64,000 nt of DNA, taken from assembly GCA_028279405.1 (NCBI GenBank), contig JANQNU010000013.1, positions 28,976 through 92,975 on the forward strand, written 5' to 3'. The notes below the pieces were generated by a model. It saw only the letters and a list, made by a program, of their open reading frames with translations. It did no database searches and had not been told where the DNA came from. Every line of letters begins with the position of its first letter. The first letter of the stretch is position 1. The translations under genes and the position numbers were made by a program. Of the stretch, positions 52,845 through 60,493 are shown in pieces. Origin of the DNA: Phycisphaerae bacterium. Lineage in GTDB: Bacteria; Planctomycetota; Phycisphaerae; UBA1845; Fen-1342.

Positions 52845-54279
52845 ACGCACACGCCAGCGCGAGATCGAGAGTCGATTTCTGCAACAGCTCGAGCAGCGGG
52901 CCCGTACGCTGATTCGTTCGCTCCCGGCTCAGGGGGTCGACGTGATGTCGATGCCCGACGGTGTGGACGGTGTGCGCGCGCGGCTACAGCGGATGAACGC
53001 CGACCGGCGTGAGTTGGACACGTTGCCGGGGACGCGGGCGCTGGATCTGCGCTTTCACCGTAGCTGGCTGGATGTGCTGCGCGGCAAGCGCGTGCCGCGG
53101 ATTCGCGGTCGGATGCTGCCGCCGATCGAGGCCCTGGTGCGCGGGGATGCGGACCCGGGGCCGATCGGGCGCGAGCAGGTGCTGGATGCGCTGGCGCGCT
53201 ACGAAGTGCTCCCCAGCCGCCAGAAGCCGAGCGTGGTCGTTTTTCTGAGCGCTACCGGCTTTGCCGATAGTGCCTGGGAGATGTCGCGGCACGAGGGGCC
53301 GCCGAGCGTGGTGCTGATCGCGGCGCGTGAGGACGGCGGCTGGGACGTCCGGATGCCCCAGCGACTCGCGACCTCGACCTGGTCGCGTCTGTTCGAGTTT
53401 GAGGACGCGGACGACCGCCTGCGTCGTTTGCAGTATCATTTGGAGCAGCAGGCGGACGTGCTCGAGTCTCGAGGGCTCTCGATGCAGGAGTTATCGGAGC
53501 TTTTGGGGACGACGCCGCGGGTTGCGGAGTCGCTCGCGCGTCGAGCGGCGAAGTCCGATCCGAGTTTGATGACGGTCGTGCACGATGGAGCGTTGCACCT
53601 GTGTCGCAGCCCGATAATCGAGGAGGGTCCTCGAATGAGTCTGTGGAGTCGCATTCGTAAGCTGCTTCGGCTCAAGCCGACGATCGCGGAGCGGGTGCGC
53701 GAACTGACCGCGCAGCGCGTCAAGCTGGAGCAGCAGCGGCACGCTTTCGACCAGCGAATTGACTCGCTGGAGACGCAGGAGCGGGAGGCGCTCGCACAGG
53801 GTGCGAAGGCCAAATCGCTCGCGGAGAAGAAGCAGATCGCGGCCAAGCTCGTCCGGGCGCGTCGGGAGCTTCAGCGGAACCGCTCCCAAGCCCAGATGTT
53901 CACGAACCAGATCGACGTGCTGGGCACGCATATCCATCATTTGACGCTCAAGGAACAGGGCAAGCGGATTTCGTTGCCCAAGGCCGAGGATCTGACGCGC
54001 GAGGCCGCAGAGGCCGAGTCGATCATGACCGAGTTGGAGGCCAATGCCGATTTGGCCGCGAACATCGAGGTGAATACCTTGTCGCCGGCGATGGAGGAGG
54101 AGGCGGCGGACATCCTCAAGGAGTTCGAGGAATTTGCCGCGAGCGAGTCCACGACGGAGCAAACGCCGGGCGCTGCCGAGGATCAGCAGGCGTCCGAGTC
54201 GACGCCGGACGGTGCACCACCGATCCCGGGCGATCCGCCGTCGCAACGCGAAAAGAGTGCGCGGCCTGAACTCGGTTGA
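52837..54279 (+). CDS. winged-helix plus ESCRT-III-like coiled-coil protein
   Basis: 480 residues from ATG 52837, overlapping the previous gene by 8 bases. The N-terminal part has an alpha/beta domain (about 110-185; SVVVFLSATGF and SVVLIAARE look like core strands), then a winged-helix-like segment (about 210-257; LSMQELSELLGTTPRVAESL, then HDGALHLCRS). From about 267 it becomes wholly helical: MSLWSRIRKLLRLKPT, a long basic hairpin (283-375) and an acidic end with EEAADILKEFEEF (421-433). That second half has the layout of Snf7/ESCRT-III proteins. An internal ATG with an excellent ribosome site begins exactly at Met267. No known enzyme motif. Confidence 0.8.
   Translation: MDERTRQREIESRFLQQLEQRARTLIRSLPAQGVDVMSMPDGVDGVRARLQRMNADRRELDTLPGTRALDLRFHRSWLDVLRGKRVPRIRGRMLPPIEALVRGDADPGPIGREQVLDALARYEVLPSRQKPSVVVFLSATGFADSAWEMSRHEGPPSVVLIAAREDGGWDVRMPQRLATSTWSRLFEFEDADDRLRRLQYHLEQQADVLESRGLSMQELSELLGTTPRVAESLARRAAKSDPSLMTVVHDGALHLCRSPIIEEGPRMSLWSRIRKLLRLKPTIAERVRELTAQRVKLEQQRHAFDQRIDSLETQEREALAQGAKAKSLAEKKQIAAKLVRARRELQRNRSQAQMFTNQIDVLGTHIHHLTLKEQGKRISLPKAEDLTREAAEAESIMTELEANADLAANIEVNTLSPAMEEEAADILKEFEEFAASESTTEQTPGAAEDQQASESTPDGAPPIPGDPPSQREKSARPELG
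53621..53637 (+). promoter_or_regulatory. internal ribosome site and start within the winged-helix/ESCRT-III-like gene
   Basis: AGGAGG (53621-53626) lies 8 bases before ATG 53635, in frame with the host gene. Starting here would give a 214-residue protein consisting of only the ESCRT-III-like half, nearly the same size as the two downstream paralogue-like proteins (201 each). Confidence 0.6.
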
Positions 54280-54389
54280 CGAAACAGCGTTGACGGTCCG
54301 TGCTGGAACTGTGAGTCGTTGTACGCCGAGCGACCGTTTTGGCGTGGCACGTGCCGGCTGGTGAGATCCACTCTGGGAAGCATGCAGAC

Positions 54390-54995
54390 ATGAACTTCTT
54401 CACCTGGTTGACGACGAAGCGGAAGACGCTTGCGACGATGACGGTTGCCGAGCTGCGTGCAGAGGAAATGCTGCTGCAGAACGAGTGCAACCGGATGCGC
54501 GGCCGGGTGGACAAGCTTGCCAAGGAAAAGCAGCAGGTGGTGCAAAAGGGCGCGAGCGAGAAGACGCCCGAGCTTCGACGGACATTTGCTCAGCAGTACG
54601 ATCTGATGCACACGGAGCAGATGATGCTCTCGCGGCATCTGAACATCCGTAGCAAGGAAGCGCTGACGGTTTCGCGACTCCGCTTGTTGCGGGAGAGCGC
54701 CCAGCGAACGCGGATGAGCAGTGGCAGTCGCGCGTTGATTCGCGAGTCGGACCTGGCGGTGATCGAGAAGCTGATCGAGAACGATTCGATATCGGCAGAA
54801 CTGTATCAGGAACGACTGGACGAGATTCTGCAGCTTGGGCACGAGGCGGACGAAGCCGGGGCGGCGGTCTCGCCGGCAGCGGCTGAGCTGATGAAGGTCT
54901 GGGAAGCGATGGACACCGGCCTGATCAAGAACGCCGACGAGGCCTTCGACGAGGCGGAGCGCCGCGTCCGTGAGCGCGGCAAGGCGGCCGAATAG
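54390..54995 (+). CDS. ESCRT-III-like coiled-coil protein (second)
   Basis: 201 residues from ATG 54390, GGGAAG upstream. Almost entirely helical: a basic N-terminus (FFTWLTTKRKTLA), a long helical hairpin (about 18-110, with NECNRMRGRVDKLAKEK), then shorter, more acidic helices (about 120-195). The change from a basic to an acidic half is typical of ESCRT-III proteins, but the sequence is more divergent than in the next gene. Without the context it would be called only a coiled-coil protein. Confidence 0.75.
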   Translation: MNFFTWLTTKRKTLATMTVAELRAEEMLLQNECNRMRGRVDKLAKEKQQVVQKGASEKTPELRRTFAQQYDLMHTEQMMLSRHLNIRSKEALTVSRLRLLRESAQRTRMSSGSRALIRESDLAVIEKLIENDSISAELYQERLDEILQLGHEADEAGAAVSPAAAELMKVWEAMDTGLIKNADEAFDEAERRVRERGKAAE

Positions 54996-55019
54996 GCACT
55001 GACCGGGAGGAGCACGGCG

Positions 55020-55625
55020 ATGGGCTTGTTCAAGAGCAAGGAAGAGCGCCGCATGGAGCGGGACATCAAGATCCGCCAGGGCATTCGGCGGATCGAGAAG
55101 TCCATTGCCGAGCAGAACAAGTTCATGGACGAATTTCTCAAGAATGCCCGGCACGCCAAGCAGATCGGCGACATGCAGAGCTACCACTTCATCCGCAACT
55201 CGCTGAAGAAGACGGCCACCATCAAGAAGATGCTCGAGCGTCAGCACCTCGCGATCAAGAACGCGCTGCTCATCAAACGTCAGGCCGAAGCTTCGGCTGA
55301 TTTCGCGAACGCGATGTCGATGATGGCCAGCGAGGTGGGCAAGCTTTACGGCGACACGAACCTCACGCAAACCCAGATGGACTGGGAAAAGGCGATGCTG
55401 CAATCACAATCGATGGAGGAACGAATGCAGATGTTCCTCGACGGCATGGAGGATGGTGCGGCGCAAGACATCGCTGCCAGCAACGAGGCGATTACCGACG
55501 ACGAAATCGATCGCATGCTGGAAGCCGAGGAGCAGGTCGAGGACGCGCGCGAAGCGCAACAGATGAGCGACCTGCGGGCGGAATTGGCCAAGTTGAAGGG
55601 CACATCGGAGAAGGAAGCCAAGTAG
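55020..55625 (+). CDS. ESCRT-III (Snf7/CHMP)-like protein
   Basis: 201 residues; GGAGGAG upstream. It starts MGLFKSKEERR, like CHMP3/CHMP6 proteins. A basic helical hairpin (about 8-95) holds KQIGDMQSYHFIRNSLKK where CHMP1 has a KGNMEVARIHAENAIR-type turn. ASADFANAMSMMASEVGKL and NLTQTQMDWEKAM follow at the places of the CHMP AMKxMxxxM and NLxxIxxxMxxFE segments, then SMEERMQMFLDGMED and an acidic DDEIDRMLEAEE helix. The C-terminus LRAELAKLK (185-193) resembles the MIM1 motif LxxRLxxL(K/R) that recruits Vps4, with Glu in place of Arg. I infer a membrane-remodelling polymer; no Vps4 gene is in the window. Confidence 0.8.
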   Translation: MGLFKSKEERRMERDIKIRQGIRRIEKSIAEQNKFMDEFLKNARHAKQIGDMQSYHFIRNSLKKTATIKKMLERQHLAIKNALLIKRQAEASADFANAMSMMASEVGKLYGDTNLTQTQMDWEKAMLQSQSMEERMQMFLDGMEDGAAQDIAASNEAITDDEIDRMLEAEEQVEDAREAQQMSDLRAELAKLKGTSEKEAK

Positions 55626-55651
55626 TCGGTTGGGCAGAAGGGGCGGTCGGC

Positions 55652-56293
55652 GTGCCAATCGAACGGGTCCTCACCGGCGGTCAGGACGGCGTCGACAAGG
55701 CCGCCTGGGACGCGGCGCTCGCCTGCGGAGTTCCCATCGGCGGGACGGTGCCCGCGGGGTACTGGACAAAAGGGGAAGCCTCTCGGTACGAGGGCAAGGG
55801 GATCTTTCGCGAGACCAACGACGCAGACCGCAGAGTGATTCGCGATCTTGCGGCGTTGTGGTCCGGTGATGACTGTGCGCCGAACATCGCTTTGCAGCGC
55901 TTCCTCGATCGGTTCTATCCTCAATCCACCGAACCGTCGGATTCGCTGCTGGATCGCCTGGCCCGCACCTACCGGAACGTCGCTGACGCCGACGGTACGC
56001 TGATCGTGCACTTTGGTGGCCCGTTGACCGAAGGCACACGGGCGACGTTCGATTTTACGAACGTTCGTGGCAAGTCACTGCTGGTGATCGAGCTGGGTAG
56101 GTCGAGTGATGTGGCGGCGCTCGTCGCGCGTGCACGGACGTTCATAGACGACGCCGGCATTCGGGTCCTCAATGTTGCCGGTCCGTGTGCCGGTTGCGAC
56201 ACTGTTGCTGACCGGTCGGCGGTTGCGGGCCGGGTGCGCCACCTGTTGACAGAGTTGTTTGGTTCGTCGCGTTTGGACCGGCGCGCCAGGTAA
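55652..56293 (+). CDS. circularly permuted YpsA/SLOG-family protein (putative molybdenum carrier type)
   Basis: 213 residues from GTG 55652 (AAGGGG upstream), 26 bases after the ESCRT-III-like gene. The N-terminus RVLTGGQDGVDKAAWDAALACGVPIGGTVPAGYWTKGE (read in parts) is the signature of the cpYpsA-SLOG family, often annotated as putative molybdenum carrier protein. SLOG domains bind nucleotides or related ligands, and some sit in nucleotide-signal conflict systems. Whether it belongs to the preceding operon is uncertain. Confidence 0.85.
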   Translation: MPIERVLTGGQDGVDKAAWDAALACGVPIGGTVPAGYWTKGEASRYEGKGIFRETNDADRRVIRDLAALWSGDDCAPNIALQRFLDRFYPQSTEPSDSLLDRLARTYRNVADADGTLIVHFGGPLTEGTRATFDFTNVRGKSLLVIELGRSSDVAALVARARTFIDDAGIRVLNVAGPCAGCDTVADRSAVAGRVRHLLTELFGSSRLDRRAR

Positions 56294-56367
56294 TTGATCG
56301 TGGCCGACACCGGTGCGTTCCGTTGAAGGGAACGCACCCTACGGCACCGTCGGGCGAAACGGCTTTG

Positions 56368-58377
56368 TTACTGTTGCACCTCGATGCAGATCGTGTAGGT
56401 CTCGGACACGACGGCCCGGTCGGCGATCGCGACGAACGCGGCGCCGGTCTGGTTCGGGGTGAACTCGAGCACGGTCATGTTACTGCTCTGGTCGGACCCG
56501 CACGCGGAGAAGCCGTCCTGCGCGGTGTTGGCACGGGCGAAGACGTTGACGCGACTGCCGGTGTCGGAAGCGGTCACGGTGACGCGAATCCGGGTGGCGT
56601 TTTCGGGGATCGTGAAATCGCAGGAGTTGACCAACGGGTCGGCGCCCTGGCCGTCGCCGAAGACGTTGCAGCTTTCTGCGAGTGAGGTGTTCGCGACGCC
56701 GGACTCGGGGGTGACATCCTGTGTCTTGAGCTTGGTAAACTCGTCGGGTTCGTCGGGGTCGGGGTTGGCCGGGCAGCCTTCGCCGCTAGCGCCGTCGTCG
56801 CCGGCTGATTCGGTCGTACTCTCGACCGTATCGGTAACGGATTCGTTGGTGTCGGTGTTTCCGCCGGTGCCACGGTCGCCGGGGTTGTTTTCATCGTCTC
56901 CGCCGTCACCACCCATTCCGCCGGTGGCCGTGAGGCGCGACTTGCGATCAGTGCAGCTGACGAATCCGAACGGGCCGTCGGCGTCGGCGTCGCCGCCATC
57001 CCCACCGTTTCCGCCTGTGTCGGAGATGTCGCAGCCGCTTCCGCCGTCGCCGCCCATTCCGCCGATTGCGGTAGCGTCGGCACAGACGGCTCCGGTCGTG
57101 GAGAGGTTAAACAGCGAGCCACCAGCCTGTGCGATCGCCTTACCGCCGTCGCCGCCATTCTCGCCCGGTGCTCCGTCGGCACCGTTGCCACCTTGTGCGA
57201 AGGCATTGCCACCTGGGCCGCCGGTACATTCAACGATCAAAAGGGTCAACGTGGCGCGGAGGGTTCCAATCGTCCCGCACGGGCCACCCGTTCCACCGAT
57301 GGCGCGCACGTTTCTGCCGTCGGGGCTCGATCCGGAACCGTCGCTGCCGACCGCGCGGGCGTCTGCGCCTTTGCCGCCGGTGAACCAGCCGGGGGCGCCG
57401 TCTGCGCCTTGGACGTCAAACTCGAGGAAGTCCTGGGTCTGCGACTGGTTTCGTCGTTTGGCGGTGGATTCACTCTCTTCGTCCATTTCGATCGTGACGT
57501 TGCCGGCGTCGCCGCCGATGCCTCCGGAGAAGGGGTTCGGGTCGAAGTTGATATCGATGACGGTGACCACTTCGCCGGCTTCGCCGATGGTCTCGCCGAG
57601 GACGTCGACGAGGTCTTCTTCGAGCCGCATGGTCGAGGAAGTCGCGCCTTCGATCACAGGAGTGTCGAAGCGTGGCAAGCCGGAGCGGCCGCCGCCGTTT
57701 TCGAAAGCCGGCGGGGCTTCGCTGGTGCCGTCAGTCATCTCGACGTCGGCGCCGCTGCCGCCGTTCCCGAGGTGGATTGCGTCGGCGACGGTCGGGAGCG
57801 TCAACGAGCCATTGGGCGCGGTGAAGAAGACGTCTCCGCCACGGCCGCCCGTACCGCCGCTCATACCGTCGTCTTCGAGGACGCCATCGGCACCATCGCC
57901 GGCGGTGATGCGGGCGCTGTCCATGAAGACGATGCTACCGTTCTTCGATTCGATGACGACGTCGCCGCCGTTGCGGTCGGCGGTGGCTTGGGACCGGAGC
58001 GATTTAGCAGTCGGCGCGTCGTCGTCGGCGTTGCCGGCGACGATCTGACCTGCGATGACGATATCGCCTTCGGCCTCGATGGTGATCGACTGTCCGCGGT
58101 CTTCGTCGACCATCAGGTCACCGTCGATCATTACCATGCCGCTGGCGCGGATAGTGACGTCGTCGGCAATTGTTCGCGACTCACCGGCAGCGACCATGAA
58201 GTCCGCCACCTCGACCGTACCGGAGAGATCGTCGCTCTCGTTCTGGTTCTGGTTTTGATCCTGGTCCTGATCGTCGGGCGCCATAGGTGGCGGCGGACAG
58301 CCGGTGGTCAACAGAGCGGTGCAGATGAGAGCGGAAAGGCCGACAGTTGCCAACAGACGCCCGGTCATCGATCTCAT
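56368..58377 (-). CDS. large glycine-rich lipoprotein
   Basis: 669 residues from ATG 58377 (AAGGAG 7 bases upstream; frame open to 58656). Signal peptide with lipobox LLTTGC (Cys24), then an Asp/Gln/Asn linker. The central region (about 60-500) reads as a beta-helix-like surface protein (repeated VTIRASG, GGDVVIESKNGS, GGNVTIEMD) with many GGxGGxG loops rich in Asp (GGMGGDGGSG, GGNGGDGGDAD), similar to calcium-binding repeats. The C-terminal about 130 residues form a separate sandwich-like domain. Likely attached to the outer surface; function unknown. Confidence 0.85.
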   Translation of the reverse strand: MRSMTGRLLATVGLSALICTALLTTGCPPPPMAPDDQDQDQNQNQNESDDLSGTVEVADFMVAAGESRTIADDVTIRASGMVMIDGDLMVDEDRGQSITIEAEGDIVIAGQIVAGNADDDAPTAKSLRSQATADRNGGDVVIESKNGSIVFMDSARITAGDGADGVLEDDGMSGGTGGRGGDVFFTAPNGSLTLPTVADAIHLGNGGSGADVEMTDGTSEAPPAFENGGGRSGLPRFDTPVIEGATSSTMRLEEDLVDVLGETIGEAGEVVTVIDINFDPNPFSGGIGGDAGNVTIEMDEESESTAKRRNQSQTQDFLEFDVQGADGAPGWFTGGKGADARAVGSDGSGSSPDGRNVRAIGGTGGPCGTIGTLRATLTLLIVECTGGPGGNAFAQGGNGADGAPGENGGDGGKAIAQAGGSLFNLSTTGAVCADATAIGGMGGDGGSGCDISDTGGNGGDGGDADADGPFGFVSCTDRKSRLTATGGMGGDGGDDENNPGDRGTGGNTDTNESVTDTVESTTESAGDDGASGEGCPANPDPDEPDEFTKLKTQDVTPESGVANTSLAESCNVFGDGQGADPLVNSCDFTIPENATRIRVTVTASDTGSRVNVFARANTAQDGFSACGSDQSSNMTVLEFTPNQTGAAFVAIADRAVVSETYTICIEVQQ

Positions 58378-58625
58378 GCGCACGCTCCTTGTCGTATCGT
58401 GGGTGTCCTGAAACGAGCAGCGGTGGCGCCGCAGGCGTCTTGTGGACACCCTGCGTGTCGGAGCGCGCGGTCCGCTCGGCTCGGGGACCGCTGCGCGGAG
58501 CACACCGTTGCATCGATTTTCCTTATCGACAGGATCGGCCGTTTTTCTGCACTTATTGCGCGAACGGCGGAGAAGGAGGTGCGCGACGAGCGGGCCTTGG
58601 CCCGCCCATCGTTCTGGATTGCTAA

Positions 58626-60326
58626 TTAGCCGCCCGTGACCAGCGAGACAAAGCAATTGATGTCGCCGACGGTGACGGCGCCGTCCTTCGAGCAGTCGGC
58701 GTTGAGGATATCACAGTCGGGAAACGCGTCTGTATAGCCGTTCGGATCGGTCAACGCGAGCACGAAGGCGTTAATGTCGCCGACGGAAACGGCTCCGTCG
58801 CAATTGAGGTCGCCGAGCAATGTGGTCGCCGCGGTGACCGTGATCGTCTGGTTTGCCGGCACGTTCTGGAGTTCGGTAACCTCGCCGTTGGTCCATTCGA
58901 CGCGGAGTGTGTCGATGACGGCGGTCGTTCCGAGCCCGAAGTGCGCGGAGAGCTCACTGTTGCTCAGATAGTTGCTGCCGGCGTCGATGCGCCCAGTCAG
59001 CGTTCGATCATCGAAGGTGACGCGGATGACGGAACCGACGCCGTTGGGCGCGATGTCTTCAGCCCCGTTGTTATCGAGGAAGACACGCAGCCAGTTGACG
59101 TCGTCGCCGCTGAGGTCGTTCCGGAAGACGCGAACGCTCCCGGTTCGGGGAAAGATGATGACATCCTGGTCGCCGTCGTTATCGTAGTCCAGGTTGGCCA
59201 GGCCACGCCCGGACGCGTTCGAGACCAGTCCGATCGTGTTGGCGACCTCGCTGAACTGCAGCGTGCCGTCACCGAGGTTGTTACGGAAAGCGTACTGTCG
59301 ACCGCTCTGGGTGGTTGCGATCAGGTCGAAGTACGTATCGTGGTCGAAGTCGACCGCCACGGTGCCCCAGCCCCAGGCGGTGTTGGAGACGCCGGTCTGG
59401 TTGGCGATGTTCGTGAACGAGTGGTTTCCGTTGTTGCGATAGAGGTTGTTGGTGTTGATCGTCGTGACGTAGAAGTCGAAGTCTCCGTCCTCGTCGATAT
59501 CCGTGACCGTCATTCCCATCTCGGTGCCATCGAGGCTTGTGCCGGAGCCCGCGGTCATGTCGGTAAAAGTGCCGTCGCCGTCATTGACATAGTATCGGCT
59601 GGTGCTGAAATCGCCGATCCAGATCAGTTCGGGGAAGCGATCGTCGTCCATGTCGACGAACCGCGGCGCGAAGCCGACGATCGTATCGGCGCCGGTCAGC
59701 CCGGCAGAGACGGTGACATCGGTAAAGGTTCCGTCTCCGTCGTTGCGGAACAAGCGGTTCGAGTCGCCGCTGATCCAGCCGGTGACGACCAGGTCGAGAT
59801 CGCCGTCGAGGTCATAGTCGCCCCACGCACCTCCCCAGCCGTCGCCCACCGTGGGAGAGGCGAACGCGACGCCGGCGTCGGCAGCGACGTTGGTGAACGT
59901 GTTGTCGCCGTTGTTGCGGTAGAGCCGATGGTGGCCGGGAGCGTTCCCGCCGACAGGCCCGAGGCTCGTGACGAAGATGTCCAGCCAGCCATCGTTGTTA
60001 TAGTCGCCCGCAACAGCGGCGGTGCTCCGGTTCTCGACCGCCACACCCCACGCCGGGCCTTCTTCGTCGAACGTGCCGTTTCCGTTGTTGATGAACAACA
60101 TGTCGGCCACCCCGCCACCAGCAGGGTAGAAGATGTCCTGGAATCCATCGTTGTTGAAGTCGCCGACGGCGCCGCCGCCAAGAAACGAGTGCATCCCGCC
60201 GAGGGCGGAGTAGCTCGCATCTACCTGCGTGCTCAGCGTCTGGTCCGTAAAAGCGGGAGTGCCGGCGTGGGCGCAGAATCCCAGCGCGGCCGCAGTTCCA
60301 GCGGCGCAAACCAGCCGTACCAGCAT
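58626..60326 (-). CDS. secreted VCBS/ASPIC-repeat protein with dockerin-like end
   Basis: 566 residues. Signal peptide about 1-21 (ends CAHAG). Six or seven FG-GAP/VCBS blades follow (about 50-420) with calcium motifs such as DFNNDGFQDIF, DYNNDGWLDIF, DYDLDGDLDLV and DIDEDGDFDFY, forming a beta-propeller. An ASPIC/UnbV domain comes next (about 420-500; GVGSVIRVTFDDRTLTGRID, LRVEWTNGEV). The end carries two dockerin-like repeats (GDLNCDGAVSVGDINAF, ADCSKDGAVTVGDINCF). This tail is common on planctomycete surface or secreted proteins. Probably adhesion or glycan binding. Confidence 0.93.
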   Translation of the reverse strand: MLVRLVCAAGTAAALGFCAHAGTPAFTDQTLSTQVDASYSALGGMHSFLGGGAVGDFNNDGFQDIFYPAGGGVADMLFINNGNGTFDEEGPAWGVAVENRSTAAVAGDYNNDGWLDIFVTSLGPVGGNAPGHHRLYRNNGDNTFTNVAADAGVAFASPTVGDGWGGAWGDYDLDGDLDLVVTGWISGDSNRLFRNDGDGTFTDVTVSAGLTGADTIVGFAPRFVDMDDDRFPELIWIGDFSTSRYYVNDGDGTFTDMTAGSGTSLDGTEMGMTVTDIDEDGDFDFYVTTINTNNLYRNNGNHSFTNIANQTGVSNTAWGWGTVAVDFDHDTYFDLIATTQSGRQYAFRNNLGDGTLQFSEVANTIGLVSNASGRGLANLDYDNDGDQDVIIFPRTGSVRVFRNDLSGDDVNWLRVFLDNNGAEDIAPNGVGSVIRVTFDDRTLTGRIDAGSNYLSNSELSAHFGLGTTAVIDTLRVEWTNGEVTELQNVPANQTITVTAATTLLGDLNCDGAVSVGDINAFVLALTDPNGYTDAFPDCDILNADCSKDGAVTVGDINCFVSLVTGG

Positions 60327-60362
60327 GTCACTCTCCTTGTCCCAGGGCCCGCCAATCGCCGC

Positions 60363-60391
60363 ATCATAACAGCCGGTCGATCACCTGCCCA
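60363..60391 (-). promoter_or_regulatory. candidate promoter of the VCBS-protein gene
   Basis: On the minus strand, TGGGCA (60386-60391), a 17-base spacer and TATGAT (60363-60368). The -10 is strong, the -35 weak (4 of 6). It lies 37 bases before the start at 60326. Confidence 0.45.
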
Positions 60392-60493
60392 AGCGAAAAC
60401 GCGGTTGTCGGCTCAAAGCGGACAACGCGGGTCGGAATCGAGCGATGCCGGTCGTATGCGCGTCGTGCGATGTTGTGGTGGGGTGGCTGCGCG

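Noticed and set aside
56459..58629. Long open frames (529 and 478 codons) on the plus strand
   Set aside because: They are antisense to the glycine-rich lipoprotein. Its GGN-rich codons remove stops on the other strand. The minus-strand gene has a signal peptide, lipobox and ribosome site; the plus frames have none.
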